Assembly: GCF_016086655.4 (NCBI RefSeq)
Contig: NC_052141.2
Coordinates: forward strand, 7,502,001-7,566,000
Direction: 5' to 3'
Source: Lepeophtheirus salmonis
Lineage: Eukaryota; Arthropoda; Copepoda; Siphonostomatoida; Caligidae
DNA: 64,000 nucleotides
Positions 1 to 10,987 of the stretch are shown in pieces (within the stretch, counting starts at the first letter, position 1; each line of letters opens with the position of its first letter). The notes under the pieces were generated by a model, which saw nothing but the letters and a program-made list of their open reading frames with translations, was not told the origin of the DNA and made no database searches. Position numbers and translations under genes: made by a program.

Positions 1-835
1 TTTATAAAATGAAATGAAGGGGATTCTCTTTTGTAGGAGGGACCATGAAATTCTGGGGTCATGTAAGTCTTTTGAGTATAGTTCCTTCTTTAATAAATGG
101 TCTACCCTTAAAGATAATAGGATAACCAGTCAGTGACCCTTGGAAGTGCTAATTATCCAAATAACTCTAAAAAGTCGAGATCCTCTTCATCCCCCAATAT
201 ATTTTTCTCTTCACTTTGAATTCATTCGTACCAAAGTTATTATTGAAAGGTTGCGAGAATGGAGTTTTAACTATCCTCTGTCGCTGTCTTCAATTTCAAG
301 ATAGAAAGATAAAGTAGGACGTGCAAGCAAACTTACAAAATATACCCATTTGTTTTATGTAAAAATTAAATTAAAAAAGTTAAAATAAATACACCCTCTT
401 TTAGAGTACTGGGACATTTTACACCCCAATATCTTTTAAAAAATTATTATTCCTTCAAAACGTTAAATATGATATTATGGTATTTTTTTTTATAATGATA
501 AATTCTTTTTTAGGACTTATTCGTATATTTTGCAATTTTTAATTTAGGTTAATTAATTAAATTTCCTTTTTTGCTTAAAAACCATTCCTATGTTTTTCAT
601 TTTTGATTTCCTGGATTCTCCTCTTTTCAATTTTCTTCAATTTAATGTTTTTACTATAAAAATAACAAATTATATCTTGTTAAAACCCCAAACTCCTATA
701 GTTTTGAAATTTTTAAAATAAGTGTTTATTTTTTAGCCAGATTTGTTTTTCTAGGTTGTTTAAAATATGCTCTTGCATCTGAAAAGTTGGGCTAAAATAT
801 AATTGGCTCCTTTTCATAAATTAAACCACTCCCTA
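1..835. other. AT-rich non-coding stretch
   Basis: I see no gene here. The stretch is AT-rich with short T and A runs. A 26-base exon-like segment at 37-62 sits between an AG and a GTAAGT, but it is too short to support alone. Confidence 0.4.
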
Positions 836-855
836 TTTTAATGGACCACTCGGTA
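836..855 (-). repeat. orphan terminal inverted repeat of a Tc1-like family
   Basis: Read on the minus strand this is TACCGAGTGGTCCATTAAA, which matches the left end of the element at 7113-7945 over its first 19 bases. The partner end would lie at lower coordinates, and none is visible in 1-835. It is therefore a solo end, or the rest lies outside the window. Confidence 0.6.
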
Positions 856-1121
856 TTAACATATCTACTAACCCGGATTGCGTTGTCACGTTGTTCAAAT
901 AACATTTTTATTCATTTAAATAATAAAGCGCCAAATATATTTATTTATACTATGAGGGATCAACAAGAAAATGTATTCCTGTTAATGTTTATTCCAGAAC
1001 ACAGGCCTGTACATAGTTTTTATTACATCGTCTATTTATCGAGAAAAATAAATTGTGAAATAGCCTTGATGTATGAAGTGAGACAAGGGAATCGAGAGCT
1101 GACAACAAAATATCTTAGATA

Positions 1122-2023
1122 TACATGTGTGCGCTTCTAAAACTGAACACTCTGAAATTTTTAAAAATAGTTGAATAATTCTGTACTTTTTAAAGTGGTC
1201 GACGAATTAATTTATTTAACATGAAAGATGAGAGTCTTAGACACAAGTCTATTCAATATGACCGCCCATGTTCTCCACTACCAACTCCAGCCTGGACCAG
1301 AACTTGTTGCATGACATGGCGATGAAGCTCTGGTCGAGGTTGGCTCAGGCATTCTTGAGGGCAGACTTCTACTGGTCTTTGGACTTGCATTGGACTCCCG
1401 ACAGCATCCCCTTTAAACGCCCAAACACTGCAAAGTCAAGACATCGACGACGACGACATCGGCTGGCTTTTTCTTAAGCTTGTTGAGAAGAATCATCGCC
1501 CTTGCGAGGCGTTTTTCCTTGTCTACAGATTTGAGGGGTTGACGAGGGGTTCTCTTGTAGACCTCAAGGCCGAGATCTTTCTTCACTAGCAGGCCCATGG
1601 TCCTTCTGCTGACGTTGAACTCCCTGGAGAGAACGGTGACCTTTCCTTTGTTGTCCTCGATATACTTTTTCACGGCAGCAACCATTTCGTCCGACCTTTG
1701 AAGTCTTTACTTAGATCTTGTGGTCGCCACAGGAGTCCCTTTGGCTACCACGCTGTAAACGGTGGTGCGGCTGCAGTTCAGAACCTTCGCAATTTCAGTG
1801 GGAGTTTTTCCCCGCCCGGAAAGTTCCAAAATTGCGACTCTACGTCTCTCCATGTTATCGGCTGTTGTTTCCCTGTTGCTATTTATATTTTGCTGGAGTT
1901 TTGTTTATAACCAGTCAAGACCGTTGCCTCAAAGTATAAACCGTTTTCAACCCAATAAAATCACGAATATGTGCATGTCGTAAAATTTAAAGGAATGTTC
2001 AGGTTTAGACACGTACACCTGTA
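1122..2023 (-). mobile_element. Tc1-like element, internally deleted, with paired TIRs
   Basis: The left end begins TACATGTGTGCGCTTCTAAA and the right end, read on the other strand, begins TACAGGTGTACGTGTCTAAA. The match continues imperfectly for about 40 bases (CTGAACA then an AAATTTT stretch). Both ends start at a TA dinucleotide, the target used by the Tc1/mariner superfamily. The element is about 900 bp, while complete members are usually 1.3-1.7 kb. The missing part is the middle of the transposase, so the copy cannot be autonomous. Confidence 0.8.
1249..1853 (-). pseudogene. Tc1-like transposase remnant (helix-turn-helix plus C-terminal tail)
   Basis: The start is the ATG at 1853 on the minus strand. 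The N-terminus reads MERRRVAILELSGRGKTPTE, followed by IAKVLNCSRTTVYSV, a typical helix-turn-helix for binding the TIR. A stop at about codon 49 is followed in frame by a second DNA-binding segment at 1685-1460 (VSRRTMGLLVKKDL). After LNKLKKKPADVVVVD the frame jumps to the extreme C-terminus of the family (ANLDQSFIAMS, then ENMGGHIE and stop at 1249). All three acidic residues of the catalytic core are missing. Loss looks like one internal deletion plus point stops. I am confident of the superfamily but not of a named subfamily. Confidence 0.8.
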
Positions 2024-2396
2024 TTAGGTATGCTGTGATCGGGAATAGTGGGAGATTATAATCTCGTTAAAGAATAAGAGAATGTTACTTTATCCTCTAC
2101 GTGCCTTTATCTAACCTTCGGTTAGCTTTAATCATGGGGGCAAAGATGAAAATACTGTAAAAATAAGGTGAACATAAATAGCACACTTTTGATCATACAG
2201 AAATAAATTTATACAAATATAGATCGAGGTCAATGTCAACAATTTATGTATGAGTTCAAAAAAGAAGAAGTATTAAGTATTACTGCAGCCAACTATTACT
2301 ATGGTTATAAGTTATGATAAAGTATAGGAATATTTTTTAGATGATTTGAAAAAATGTATGTAGTTGAATAATTTTTCCCAACCTTGTTTTAAATAG

Positions 2397-2522
2397 GGAT
2401 CTGCAAAATCAAGGATCAGAAGTCGTGTAGACTGGATATCCCTTTATGTGGAAGAATATCAAGTTCTAGGAAGCTCTAGAAACATAGGTGGATGCAGATC
2501 CACTTATTCGAATGATTCGTTG
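2397..2522 (+). CDS. candidate internal exon of an unidentified host gene
   Basis: A 126-base open segment (42 codons, phase 0 at both ends) starts after the pyrimidine-rich acceptor TTTTTCCCAACCTTGTTTTAAATAG... (AG at 2395-2396) and ends at the donor TTG|GTAAGA (GT at 2523-2524). It reads GSAKSRIRSRVDWISLYVEE, then YQVLGSSRNIGGC, RSTYSNDSL. Codon use and GC content are clearly richer than the flanks, which are full of stops. I do not recognise the protein. It does not resemble the transposase or RT relics in the window. No neighbouring exon could be linked. It could still be a chance open stretch. Confidence 0.4.
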
Positions 2523-2529
2523 GTAAGAC

Positions 2530-3650
2530 CCATCCAAACCAACACGAATTATAAAAAAGATAACTCTTTCCACAAAGTACAGCATTTATTTTTGAATTTT
2601 AAGTATTTATAAAGTTTGTAGTAGTAAAGCGTATTCAAAATATAAGTCAATTATCAACAGTTGACATACCACTTGAACAATATAAACATACATTTTTCCA
2701 AATGTTCAAAGATATGTTATTTGCACTAATTTTTTCAAGTATTTCCATCATTGATCATGGGATACACCTATGGGTAGAGTTGAGTATTTCGTTAAGAAAA
2801 ACACCACCTTTAGAAATTAGAAAAGGAAAAATGGTTTATGCGTGTGCTTTTTCTTCTTTTTTATTCATTTTTTAGTCGTTCTGCGTGATATTAACTTCTC
2901 TCTCTAAAGAAAGCCCTCACACCTATCCTTGGTAAACATTATTAACTATATATATTTAAATATAATTTTAATATTCTCCTTGCAATAATGCTAATTTAAA
3001 TGTAAAAGATTTTTTTATACAAGAGTTTAATTTTTTCCTTTCAATATAATATAACAGGTAGCTGATATTAACGAAGGTCTTAATTCAGCTGTACCATAGG
3101 TTTCCCTCTTCTCGTGATCCTTTTGCAGTACAAGCTACTCTATTACACCCTTGGGATATACTATCAAGAAATTGAACAGAAAAAACAACAAAAAGTAGGT
3201 TAGTCGTGAGACCAAAATATAGCTACACGTTCAAGATAAATCATCGAAATCTTTTCGAAATATTTTGATCACTTTTAGAGAAATGAGATCAATAATAATG
3301 TGGATAATGAACAAATGTAATTGATTAAAAAAAAACTGGGAAAACAAATTTAATAGAACATATTTTACCAAATGACTAATGTTAGACTTATATTTGATAT
3401 GCATTATGTACTAGAATAGGGGATGTCAACCTTTTGCAACTGAAAGTTAACCACTGATTGTCAAAACATTCGTAAGGCACACATTCCCATATAAACAATA
3501 AACAAACCTTGCTAGATCAAATAAAAAACTGGGGTCTGTAGATTGATATTGAGCCACCGTTAGCTGTATTGAGCGAACTAAATATGTTACTTAGCCTCAG
3601 TGAGATACTTGGACTTCCATCCAGGAAGTAATGAGCTCAAGACTTGGTGT
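2530..3650. other. no gene seen
   Basis: AT-rich sequence with no supported coding segment, repeat pair or RNA gene. I found nothing to annotate between the candidate exon and the Tc1-like fragment. Confidence 0.4.
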
Positions 3651-3700
3651 GATGGGGGATAAGCTGACACGTAGAGTAGCCTTCAAAGTTGTTTTCAGAT

Positions 3701-3797
3701 TTACTTACCCTTAGCCTCGATCACAGCTTTCATCCGGCCACTGAAGCGGAGGCAAGCCTTGATGAGGAGTCTTTCTTGATGGCAGCCACCAGACTTC
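3701..3797 (-). pseudogene. Tc1-like transposase C-terminal fragment
   Basis: On the minus strand 3795-3769 reads SLVAAIKKD, and 3755-3701 reads CLRFSGRMKAVIEAKGK then stop. This is the usual C-terminus of Tc1-like transposases (a basic helix, R-x-EAVIEA, glycine, stop). A frameshift separates the two parts. No TIR pair could be found, and the adjoining plus-strand fragment at 4209-4620 points the other way, so this is a separate relic. Confidence 0.65.
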
Positions 3798-3803
3798 CTG
3801 TAG

Positions 3804-4097
3804 TTGTGTGGGACGTCTATGAGTATGTGCCTCTTAGTAGCTCTAGATAAAATAATCCATCTGATTGAGATTGGAGCTACTGAGAGGCCACTGGTCTTTA
3901 GTCATGAAGTTGTAGCAGTTATCCTCAATCCAGACAAGATAATTGTTGGATACATGGCAGGGTGTAGATTGCAGAGTCTTGCTGCTACACCTAGGGGCAA
4001 CTCAATTGCGAAAAGAAAAAGAAAGATGAAGCAGGTGAGAAGGATAACAGTGAAGAAGGTCTTGGCCAATTTAGATGAGAGAAAAACGGTTGATTGA
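3804..4097 (+). other. open stretch of unknown origin
   Basis: There is a 97-codon open frame beside Tc1-like fragments on both sides. It has a basic tail (SIAKRKRKMKQVRR) but no motif I recognise. It may be transposon flank rather than a gene. Confidence 0.2.
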
Positions 4098-4208
4098 ACG
4101 TTTGGAAGTCCTGGTCATAATCTGAAGAAGTTGGAGGAGTAAAAAGACAACCTTAACTTGTCCATTGAAGGGATTCTAACATGAGAAAGTGGGCAAGCAC
4201 AGGGGGGG

Positions 4209-4620
4209 ATGCCAGACTCCACTGTCTGGTTCGCTGTCAATGAGTTACACTGGCAACACTTTACTGATACCTCCAAGAAGTACAAATTAGAGATGTGGAC
4301 AAAGATCAAGCCAGAAACAAACAAAATGATTGGTACTTGGATTAACAAGAGGGACAATAAGTTGTGGACAATAAATAAGGTCAGGAACAAACAGAATGAC
4401 TGGTACAGGGCTTTACAAGAAGAAGGATGAGCCTGCCATCCTGTGGACCAAGTTTTTCCGCAAGGCCCGTAATTCTCAGGGGGTTTGTCTTCAAAAAAGA
4501 AGAAGATGGCTCTCTATTGGTTCCCAAATGATATTAGAATCGGGACTTAGGAGTAACTAGACGTCATGAGGAATATAATAAAGCCCTGGATTGATACTGG
4601 GATCCCCAGCATAATTACAT
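4209..4620 (+). pseudogene. Tc1-like transposase catalytic-core fragment
   Basis: The plus strand reads RDNKLWTINKVRNKQNDWY at about 4350-4410. This corresponds to the family block SDEKxFTVDxxxNRQNDRW that carries the first catalytic aspartate. It continues in another frame as DEPAILWTKFFRKAR (the family's VPVVMRTKFPA block), and near 4560-4600 as LDVMRNIIKPWID. At least two frameshifts interrupt it. The second and third catalytic acids are not visible. The segment 4294-4340 is tandemly duplicated at 4364-4410. Confidence 0.65.
4294..4410 (+). repeat. 70-bp tandem duplication inside a transposase relic
   Basis: Two copies, near 4294-4340 and 4364-4410, share GTGGACAA, a purine-rich spacer, and then ACAAAC(A/G)(A)AATGA(T/C)TGGTAC. 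The offset is exactly 70 bases, which is not a multiple of three. Confidence 0.6.
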
Positions 4621-4639
4621 ATATTACCCTAATATAAAT

Positions 4640-6290
4640 AATCAGAAACAAGTATTTGCAAATACTTTTGACTCTGTAATACTGCAGGGAATTATATATT
4701 TGTGGATTTAGACATGTACATATTAATGTAAATCCCCCTTTAATCGACAACGTCAATGGTTAGTTTAGTTTCTTAAATTGATATAATATATTTGTTCATA
4801 TTGAGTTACATTCATTCCGACAATATAACCCCTATATTGTTAGTATGTACAGTGGAGAAAAAGAGTATTTGATCTCTTACCAATTTTGTAAGAAATCCTA
4901 CTGACAAAGAAACGAACAGACTTTAAATTTTATGGTGGTTTATTTGGATACATTGTATAAGCTTGCATAGACGGATTACTTTCTCATTCTATGTCAAAAT
5001 TGGAGACAGTGACTGGGGAAAGATGAGCAAACTAAAAAAAATATATATTATCCACAAGATGTCGTACCAGTATTCAATTTATTAATATGCAAATAAGTAA
5101 ACACTCACCCTTTGACATGCACCATTATGAAATATAAATTAGAAAGAGGAACCTTCCTCATGAGATAGGAACACAAAGCTCGAGATTCTTATCTGTTATT
5201 TGAGCCATGGTGTCTCTTGTATCAATTTTACAAATGAGTAATAATTTTATCAAGTTTAATTTCTTTTTTTATTGGGGAAGAGGAATGATTGATAAAAATT
5301 ATATGTTCAAGAGATGGTTTCTCTATTGAATATTATCAATCTTGTAGTGTTTTATTTCGCCGCCACACGACACCAGTCTCTGAAGCCTTGTTTACAAACC
5401 AATATAGGTAAACAACGCTCAATGCCTATTATCACAACCTTTTAATAACTAGGTAATAACTTTGCAAAGCTAATAATTTATTAATGGATTAGCAGAAGAA
5501 GCATATGGACTCAATCGATGACAATTGCTCAAATAACTTTCCACGTAGGATTAGACAAACTAAACGGCGTTTACATTATATTTCTCTGTATGCACGGTTG
5601 TAATTAATTCAATGACATCGAAGTTCCACTCCACGATATAATCCTACAAGAAAAATTCATACTGTTTTACTTTATAAAATGTGTTATCATCAACTCCCTT
5701 GGAATAGTTCATAAGAGAAACACTCAGAATGTCCTTCACATAATGATAACTTCCATTAACTCACATGGAATCCCAAGTTCTAATTGTCTAAATATCTTAA
5801 AAAAATTGATTTGCTACTCTTCTTAATCAAGTAATATTTTTTTAAGTTCGCAAAGTTATATAAATGTTCGATAATTCAATTCAATCTATTTTTAACTAAT
5901 GATCGCTTTCAATTTTTCAATCAAAATAGGTATTGTTGAAAACAAAATAACGTATTGAATGATTTTTTATGGTGGAATAATGATGAAATTATACTCATTC
6001 GTCAACCAATGGTTATATTTCAGCATAAATAATCCATCATGTTTAATGATACTTAAAAGGGGAGAAGTGACTAAAATTCTTCCTTCTATTCCAACCTGTT
6101 TTGTGTCTGGTTCGAATTCATTTCATAGTTAGATTTTGTTGGTGTATGCCTTGAAATTTTTGTCGGGTAATTCCATTATTATTTCAATACAATAAAATAA
6201 AAATAAAATATCATATAATGCCTCTTATAGTAATACACCTTTCATATTTTGATTTAATAATTAAAAAAAACGAGTTATAAACATAATTTA
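4640..6290. other. no gene seen
   Basis: AT-rich DNA without a supportable gene. A short GC-richer stretch at 5347-5408 ends at ATAG|GTAAAC and could be read as an exon, but nothing else backs it. Confidence 0.35.
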
Positions 6291-6299
6291 TTTTTATAT

Positions 6300-6420
6300 T
6301 AAGGCGAAATATCCTAGAGGCCAAGTGGCTTGAAGGCCAACTCTCCTAAGGTGAAATGGTTCAAGGTAAAATTTCCTGAGGCAATGTAGTTTATAGCATA
6401 ATTACTTAGCGCCCACAAAA
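6300..6420 (+). repeat. short degenerate tandem motif (AAGGC..AA..TCCT)
   Basis: The phrase AAGGC(C/G)AA followed by a short spacer and (T/C)TCCTA recurs about every 15-25 bases, for example AGGCCAAGTGGC, AAGGCCAACTCTCCTAAGG and AAGGTAAAATTTCCTGAGGC. A related phrase on the other strand occurs near 63820-63860 (CCTTAAAGCCTC...TTTTGCCC). Confidence 0.45.
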
Positions 6421-6904
6421 ATACATACCCGTTGTATATTGGCAGAGATATTGTCATTTTTCCTAGAGCAATATTTCCCTCTTTTCTCCTCTGTGTTAAT
6501 GTTTAATGTAGATGGCGCCGTTGTAGTTTCTGTATATATAAAGTATTAATTTTGCCTTCATTTCGTATAAAATAAAAATCCGTGTTCTGCCAAAGATATA
6601 TATTTATTTGGGTATAAATAAAATGTATCCATTCATAAATCATTTTCATTCCTAAAGAATATACAAATAGATATTGTATCTTATGAATTTGTGTAGTATA
6701 ATAAAATGATAATAAATAAGTGGACTGAAGAAAGTGGCAGGCATGTTTAGTGGATTGAATGGATACAATATCACAATATATAGATGATTGTATTTATTAT
6801 TATGCTGACTTTGATCTATCCATCATTCCTGATTGCAATGTAATAAAGATGGAACCGAAATTGTGAGATGTAAAGGGATTTACAACTCCAATGAACCATG
6901 AACG

Positions 6905-6932
6905 TTGTTTACAAATATTAGTTTGTAAACAA
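6905..6932. repeat. perfect 11-bp hairpin
   Basis: TTGTTTACAAA (6905-6915) and TTTGTAAACAA (6922-6932) are exact reverse complements around a 6-base loop. No U-run or neighbouring gene suggests a function. Confidence 0.5.
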
Positions 6933-7112
6933 AGGACCAGAGAGTAAAAAAAATACAACTCCTTCAATATTATTTAATACAAAATGGAGGTATGTTATTC
7001 AGATAGAGGGCGCTGTGAGAAATGTGTGTTACGTCTCCAAACTACAGACTGTTATACCACCATGCAAATTGAATATTCTTCTAACATTGCTCATGCCCTA
7101 TTTGGCACCATT

Positions 7113-7945
7113 TACCGAGTGGTCCATTAAAGTCTGAATTTTAAACTTCAAAGAAATATAATTTAGTAATTAACAATAGAATTTTAACAAAATTAATACT
7201 ATAAATAGATATGTGGGTTAGCTCCCTTAATCATTAACGTAGCTGGCCTGTGTGGCAATGATGGTTTCCAGGTGCTGGCGGAAGGCCTGGCGCCCGCTGC
7301 AGATGTAGTCCTCTTTCGCAGCGTCCTAGTGCTAGCTGACTGTTGTTTTGAGGGCCTTGGTATTTGGATGACGGAAACTGCAGTCCTTCCCCTCGACATG
7401 CATCCAAACGTGTAGTCGAGGGGGGTTGTCATCAAGTTTAAAATACTCAAAAAAGAATACAAAAGAACTCAAAAGACTAATTCAATAGAGTCTTTCAACG
7501 AAAATGTTGTTTTTTCATTGCTGGTGTCAAAAGTGGCCTCTTCACCCTTACAAGGCACTTTCAACCAGCCTTTTTTGGCAGCTCTCTGGACAGTCTTGTG
7601 TAAAGCCTCAAGATAGACTTGAAGGGCTTGGTCTGTGCTGGTTTCTTTAACTTTTCTGGGTCCAGTTCCGTCTTTTTACAGAGCTTTCTACATCTCCAAT
7701 GTTCTAGACTTGCTGACGGTGTACCCGTTATTCCTAGAGACACCTATATGATTGGAATGGGAAAATGGAAATTCGTCTATCACGTTCAATAATATTTTGT
7801 TAACTTGTACGTAAGCTCTAGAGCCTAGATTTGTGTTTAACTAATGCTTACACATTAATTTATCGAAATTAAAATAATTTCAATCTCTCAGCCTTCATGA
7901 TTTATTGAATTAGCTAGTGTTCAGATATCCAATGCCCACTCGGTA
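7113..7945 (-). mobile_element. Tc1-like element, internally deleted, with paired TIRs
   Basis: Left end TACCGAGTGGTCCATTAAAG pairs with the right end TACCGAGTGGGCATTGGATA read on the other strand; both continue to TCTGAA. Each starts at TA. The element is 833 bp and carries an N-terminal and a C-terminal piece of transposase with the middle removed. An additional copy of the same end is at 836-855. Confidence 0.8.
7227..7760 (-). pseudogene. Tc1-like transposase remnant, core deleted
   Basis: The 5' part (7743-7500) contains a linker like those following the N-terminal DNA-binding domain and the block KCLVRVKRPLLTPAMKKQHF, which in this superfamily (KR.LLT..MK..RL) lies just before the catalytic core. 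The 3' part (7430-7227) reads, with frame changes, HVWMHVEGKDC, then HPNTKALKTTV and SGRQAFRQHLETIIA, ending YVND and stop. This is the tail after the last catalytic acid. The DDE/DDD core between them is absent; the junction near 7440-7490 is AT-rich filler. It is a clear relic with several stops. Confidence 0.75.
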
Positions 7946-8313
7946 TTATTAGTAGAGTTGAATATTTTGTATTGAATAAAATACATATATTACACCTGAA
8001 GTAAGATCCTTGCTAATATCAGCTCCATGCTCCATGTTATTTGATTTGGGGATGAGAAAATGAATTACTGCTATAAGGAGGAGAGCCTTCTATATTTCAA
8101 ATATCGTGTGTACATTGTAATTGCATTTAAATTCATGTTTATTTATTTTATTTTTCATTTTGAAAACAATTTACACCAAAGATAGTAGATAATTCTTCCT
8201 TCAGAAGAATAAGTTTACATCCTGATGACATATTAAACAATGCACAAAAAAGAAGAAAGAACCCCTGCAACAACTGTTATTCCTTTTCTAATATTTAAAA
8301 ATATTTTTAATTA

Positions 8314-8700
8314 TTGATGAGAAATGAGGTTTTAGAGTTGGCAAACGGAAGATTGAGTGCTTTTCTTTAGCTGTTGTAATTATTATTGAAGTCCTGAGTA
8401 ATAATAATTTTTTTTCTTCAAAATGCAAGCCAGCATTTATAAGCTCGAAAACCGACCTAACATTTGCATTTGCTCATATAAGAGGAAGAATACCCCTGAG
8501 GATTTGTTGGAGAGTTTTTATTGTACGTCCATGTTGTATTCAGAGTAGAATTGAGGATAAATCAGAGTAATTCTTGCAAATATCCTTGTTCACTTCCTTC
8601 TCCCCTTCCACCTTTGTCACAGCTGAATATAGCTAGCTTAATTAAACGTCATGAAAGCTAAGCTACTTTCTCTTTAAAAAAAAATTTCAATCTTAGAATG
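8314..8700 (-). repeat. MITE family R, copy 1
   Basis: Minus-strand copy of the dispersed repeat described at 10988-11470. Shared landmarks are CCTGAGGATTTGTTGGAGAG, the tract CTTCCTTCTCCCCTTCCACC, TGTCACAGCTGA and GTCATGAAAGCTAAGCTAC. The left end keeps the TGATGAGAAATGAGG terminal sequence. Confidence 0.7.
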
Positions 8701-8756
8701 TTTATTTTGTGACCGGCAATAATATTCCCAGTAAATTCCTTCCATGTAAAATTCGG

Positions 8757-9400
8757 TAGTAGGTCAAAACGTCGACCGACAAAATATCGATATGAAAAAC
8801 TATTTCTATGACATTTTACTACAGACATTTCCAGCCAGAGATATTTACCCCACCACCCCTATATAAACTAACAGTAAGGTACCCTCACAAACCCCCATTT
8901 GTACCTCGAAATTTGGGGTTATTTCGTGTACCGCCGGGTCTCAAAATGAGATGAAACCCGAAACATTCTCAAATTTTGGGGACCCTTTCGGGGTGTAAAT
9001 GGAGTTGGGATAAATTTAAATAGTGGTGGTGGGTTTCATTCCATTTTGGTGTCAAGCCGTAACCGATAACACCTCAAACATTTGGGGGGTACATATGGGT
9101 TGTGAGGGGCTCTTAGTGGTTGCTCAAATAGTGGCGGTGGGTTTCATCCCATTTTGGGAAACGGATGTGACTGAAAACATCCCCAAATAAAGAGGATTGG
9201 GAGGACCTCTTACGGGTAGTTTATATAGAAATGATGGTGCTGCGTTATGTTTCAGGTGGGAAATGTCTAAATGGGATTTATTGCAACAACATTTCGGAGC
9301 AACCCTTCATTTTATATTCTACGGTCGACCTTTTGTCAGTTGACTTTTTGTTTCGTCGACAATTTTGTCTATTCGACGTTTTGTCCACGCACCTTAAAAT
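8757..9400. repeat. repeat unit bounded by inverted GTCGAC/TTTTGTC motifs
   Basis: The left side has GTCAAAACGTCGACCGACAA. The right side has CGGTCGACCTTTTGTCAGTT followed by TTCGTCGACAATTTTGTC and TTCGACGTTTTGTCCACG. These are inverted, spaced variants of one GTCGAC-TTTTGTC word. Between them is a G-rich tandem repeat. I cannot assign the element to a known class. Confidence 0.45.
8930..9230. repeat. ~109-bp G-rich tandem repeat
   Basis: The phrase AAATAGTGG(T/C)GGTGGGTTTC followed by AT(T/C)CCATTTTGG occurs at about 9018 and 9126. An older copy near 8930 carries GTACCGCCGGGTCTC and ATGAGATGAAACCCG. GC content is far above the surroundings. Confidence 0.55.
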
Positions 9401-9449
9401 TCATCCACGGACATTTTTTTTTTTTTTTTAAGAGGGATATTTAATAACA

Positions 9450-10180
9450 TTTTATGGTTTATGCTTTTACAATACTTAGTGTTTTGTGTAAGGCTGTAGA
9501 GGGAGGCCTAAGAACCAGATGACACTGGAGAGGAGTGATGAGTCATTAATAAATAGTGATGGATGGGAGAAGGAACTGAATCTTCTAGAGTGCTTATTTG
9601 AGAGGAGGGGAATGCTTCAGCCCTTCCAGCCCTCTCCCTGCTGACGCTCCTGCCCTTTTCTGTTTATGAGGATAAAAAACTTTGCGTACTTTTGTATATT
9701 TGGTGCAATTTAAATGGTTAAATAGAAGTCCAAAACTTTTTATCAAAAAAATTCAGAAAACGTGTCGAGCAGAATGGCAATAAGTACCTCTAATTATAAT
9801 AAAGAGCAGGAGAGTATTCAACCATATTTTAAGAGGCTCTAAGCTATTTATTCCGTCCATCCTCCTCCTCCTATATTGCAATAATACTACTCACATTTGA
9901 AGGTACATCTTTGAGGATGTAAAAAACAAATATTTGAACAAGTTCAACATTGCCCCAAACAAAATAGTCTAAATTGTTCAATTTTTGTAATTTAGGAGGA
10001 CAAAAACTGGAAAGGACGTACATCACCTTCTTAGAATCAAGATAATTGTGTTTTCTTTTCCTTGCAAAACGAGGTTTCCCATATCCTTACATATTTGTTA
10101 TAAATGATACTAAGCGAATTTATAATGTGCTATTATTCATCTTGAAGTTTCCTCCATAGCAATTTTTCTCCACAGCATCA
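9450..10180. other. no gene seen
   Basis: No supported coding or repeat feature apart from short homopolymer runs, such as the T run near 9414. Confidence 0.35.
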
Positions 10181-10188
10181 CAATATCC

Positions 10189-10311
10189 CTGAGAGATGGT
10201 ATAAGGAGAACATTACGGACTATACCCTGTGGTACGGTGAAGAAGGCAATTGGACGTTTCTGGGCAACTTGTGAACGTGTGGTCCGAGCAAACTGCAATT
10301 TTATTGATTGA
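10189..10311 (+). pseudogene. transposase C-terminal fragment (Tc1-like)
   Basis: A 40-codon open segment reads LRDGIRRTLRTIPCGTVKKA, then IGRFWATCERVVRANCNFID and stop. The pattern of an aromatic/basic helix, R-x-x-x-x-V-x-A-N-x-x-x-F-I-(E/D) and stop matches the C-terminus of Tc1-like transposases. No upstream catalytic motif or TIR partner was seen, so it is a fragment. Confidence 0.55.
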
Positions 10312-10987
10312 TAATAAATGCTTTAATATTGATTTTTGTGAAAATATTAATAAAATTATTTAGGAAATAAAGTCATATAAGCGTATTACTTTTTTTTTCT
10401 TTCCTTGCAAACATTTGGTTGAACCACCCTTTATTACATAATTATGTATATCCTATCAAAAGTAATATTATGTTGACATCCTTTGTTAGTCTTATATTTG
10501 GATCTTTGTACCTACAATGCATACTAAGCCTTAATATTTTCATAATCATGTATGCATGAATAAATGTAATAAGGATATTTTATATCTCTTCTACATCCTA
10601 TAATATGACATGTAATAAAACAGTCAAAAATTATAATTCAGAAGACAATGAATGTATAAGGGATGTTATTTATTATATCCTAGTCTACAAATCCCTTGAT
10701 TGGAATACATTCACATAATTAGTGGATAACGAATCGTTAGTTTCATTAGCTATTATACAACAAAGGAACTTATCTATGATTATAAATCAAAGTATGTTCG
10801 TATGCATTTCTGATTATAGAAAAACAAGTCACTGGGTGTTCTGCTTATAGTGCTCCATGATGCAAATCATGTAAACATATTTTGATCTAAGAACTAGCAA
10901 CGTGGTTGTGTAAAGTTAAATATTGCAGGCGTGTGCATTTACACTATTTGCCCAGGCCAGCAATACTTATGTTATTTATTGTTATAC

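Noticed and set aside
37..62. 26-base micro-exon with ATG between TTTTGTAG and GTAAGTC
   Set aside because: The flanking GGGATTCTCTTTTGTA also occurs at about 57970 without an exon, so the acceptor is probably part of a repeat. There is no other support.
841..1140. 99-codon open frame on the plus strand
   Set aside because: It starts inside an orphan transposon end and stops inside the TIR of the next element. It has no domain and looks like chance.
1698..1983. Three overlapping plus-strand open stretches
   Set aside because: They are antisense to the helix-turn-helix part of the minus-strand Tc1-like transposase.
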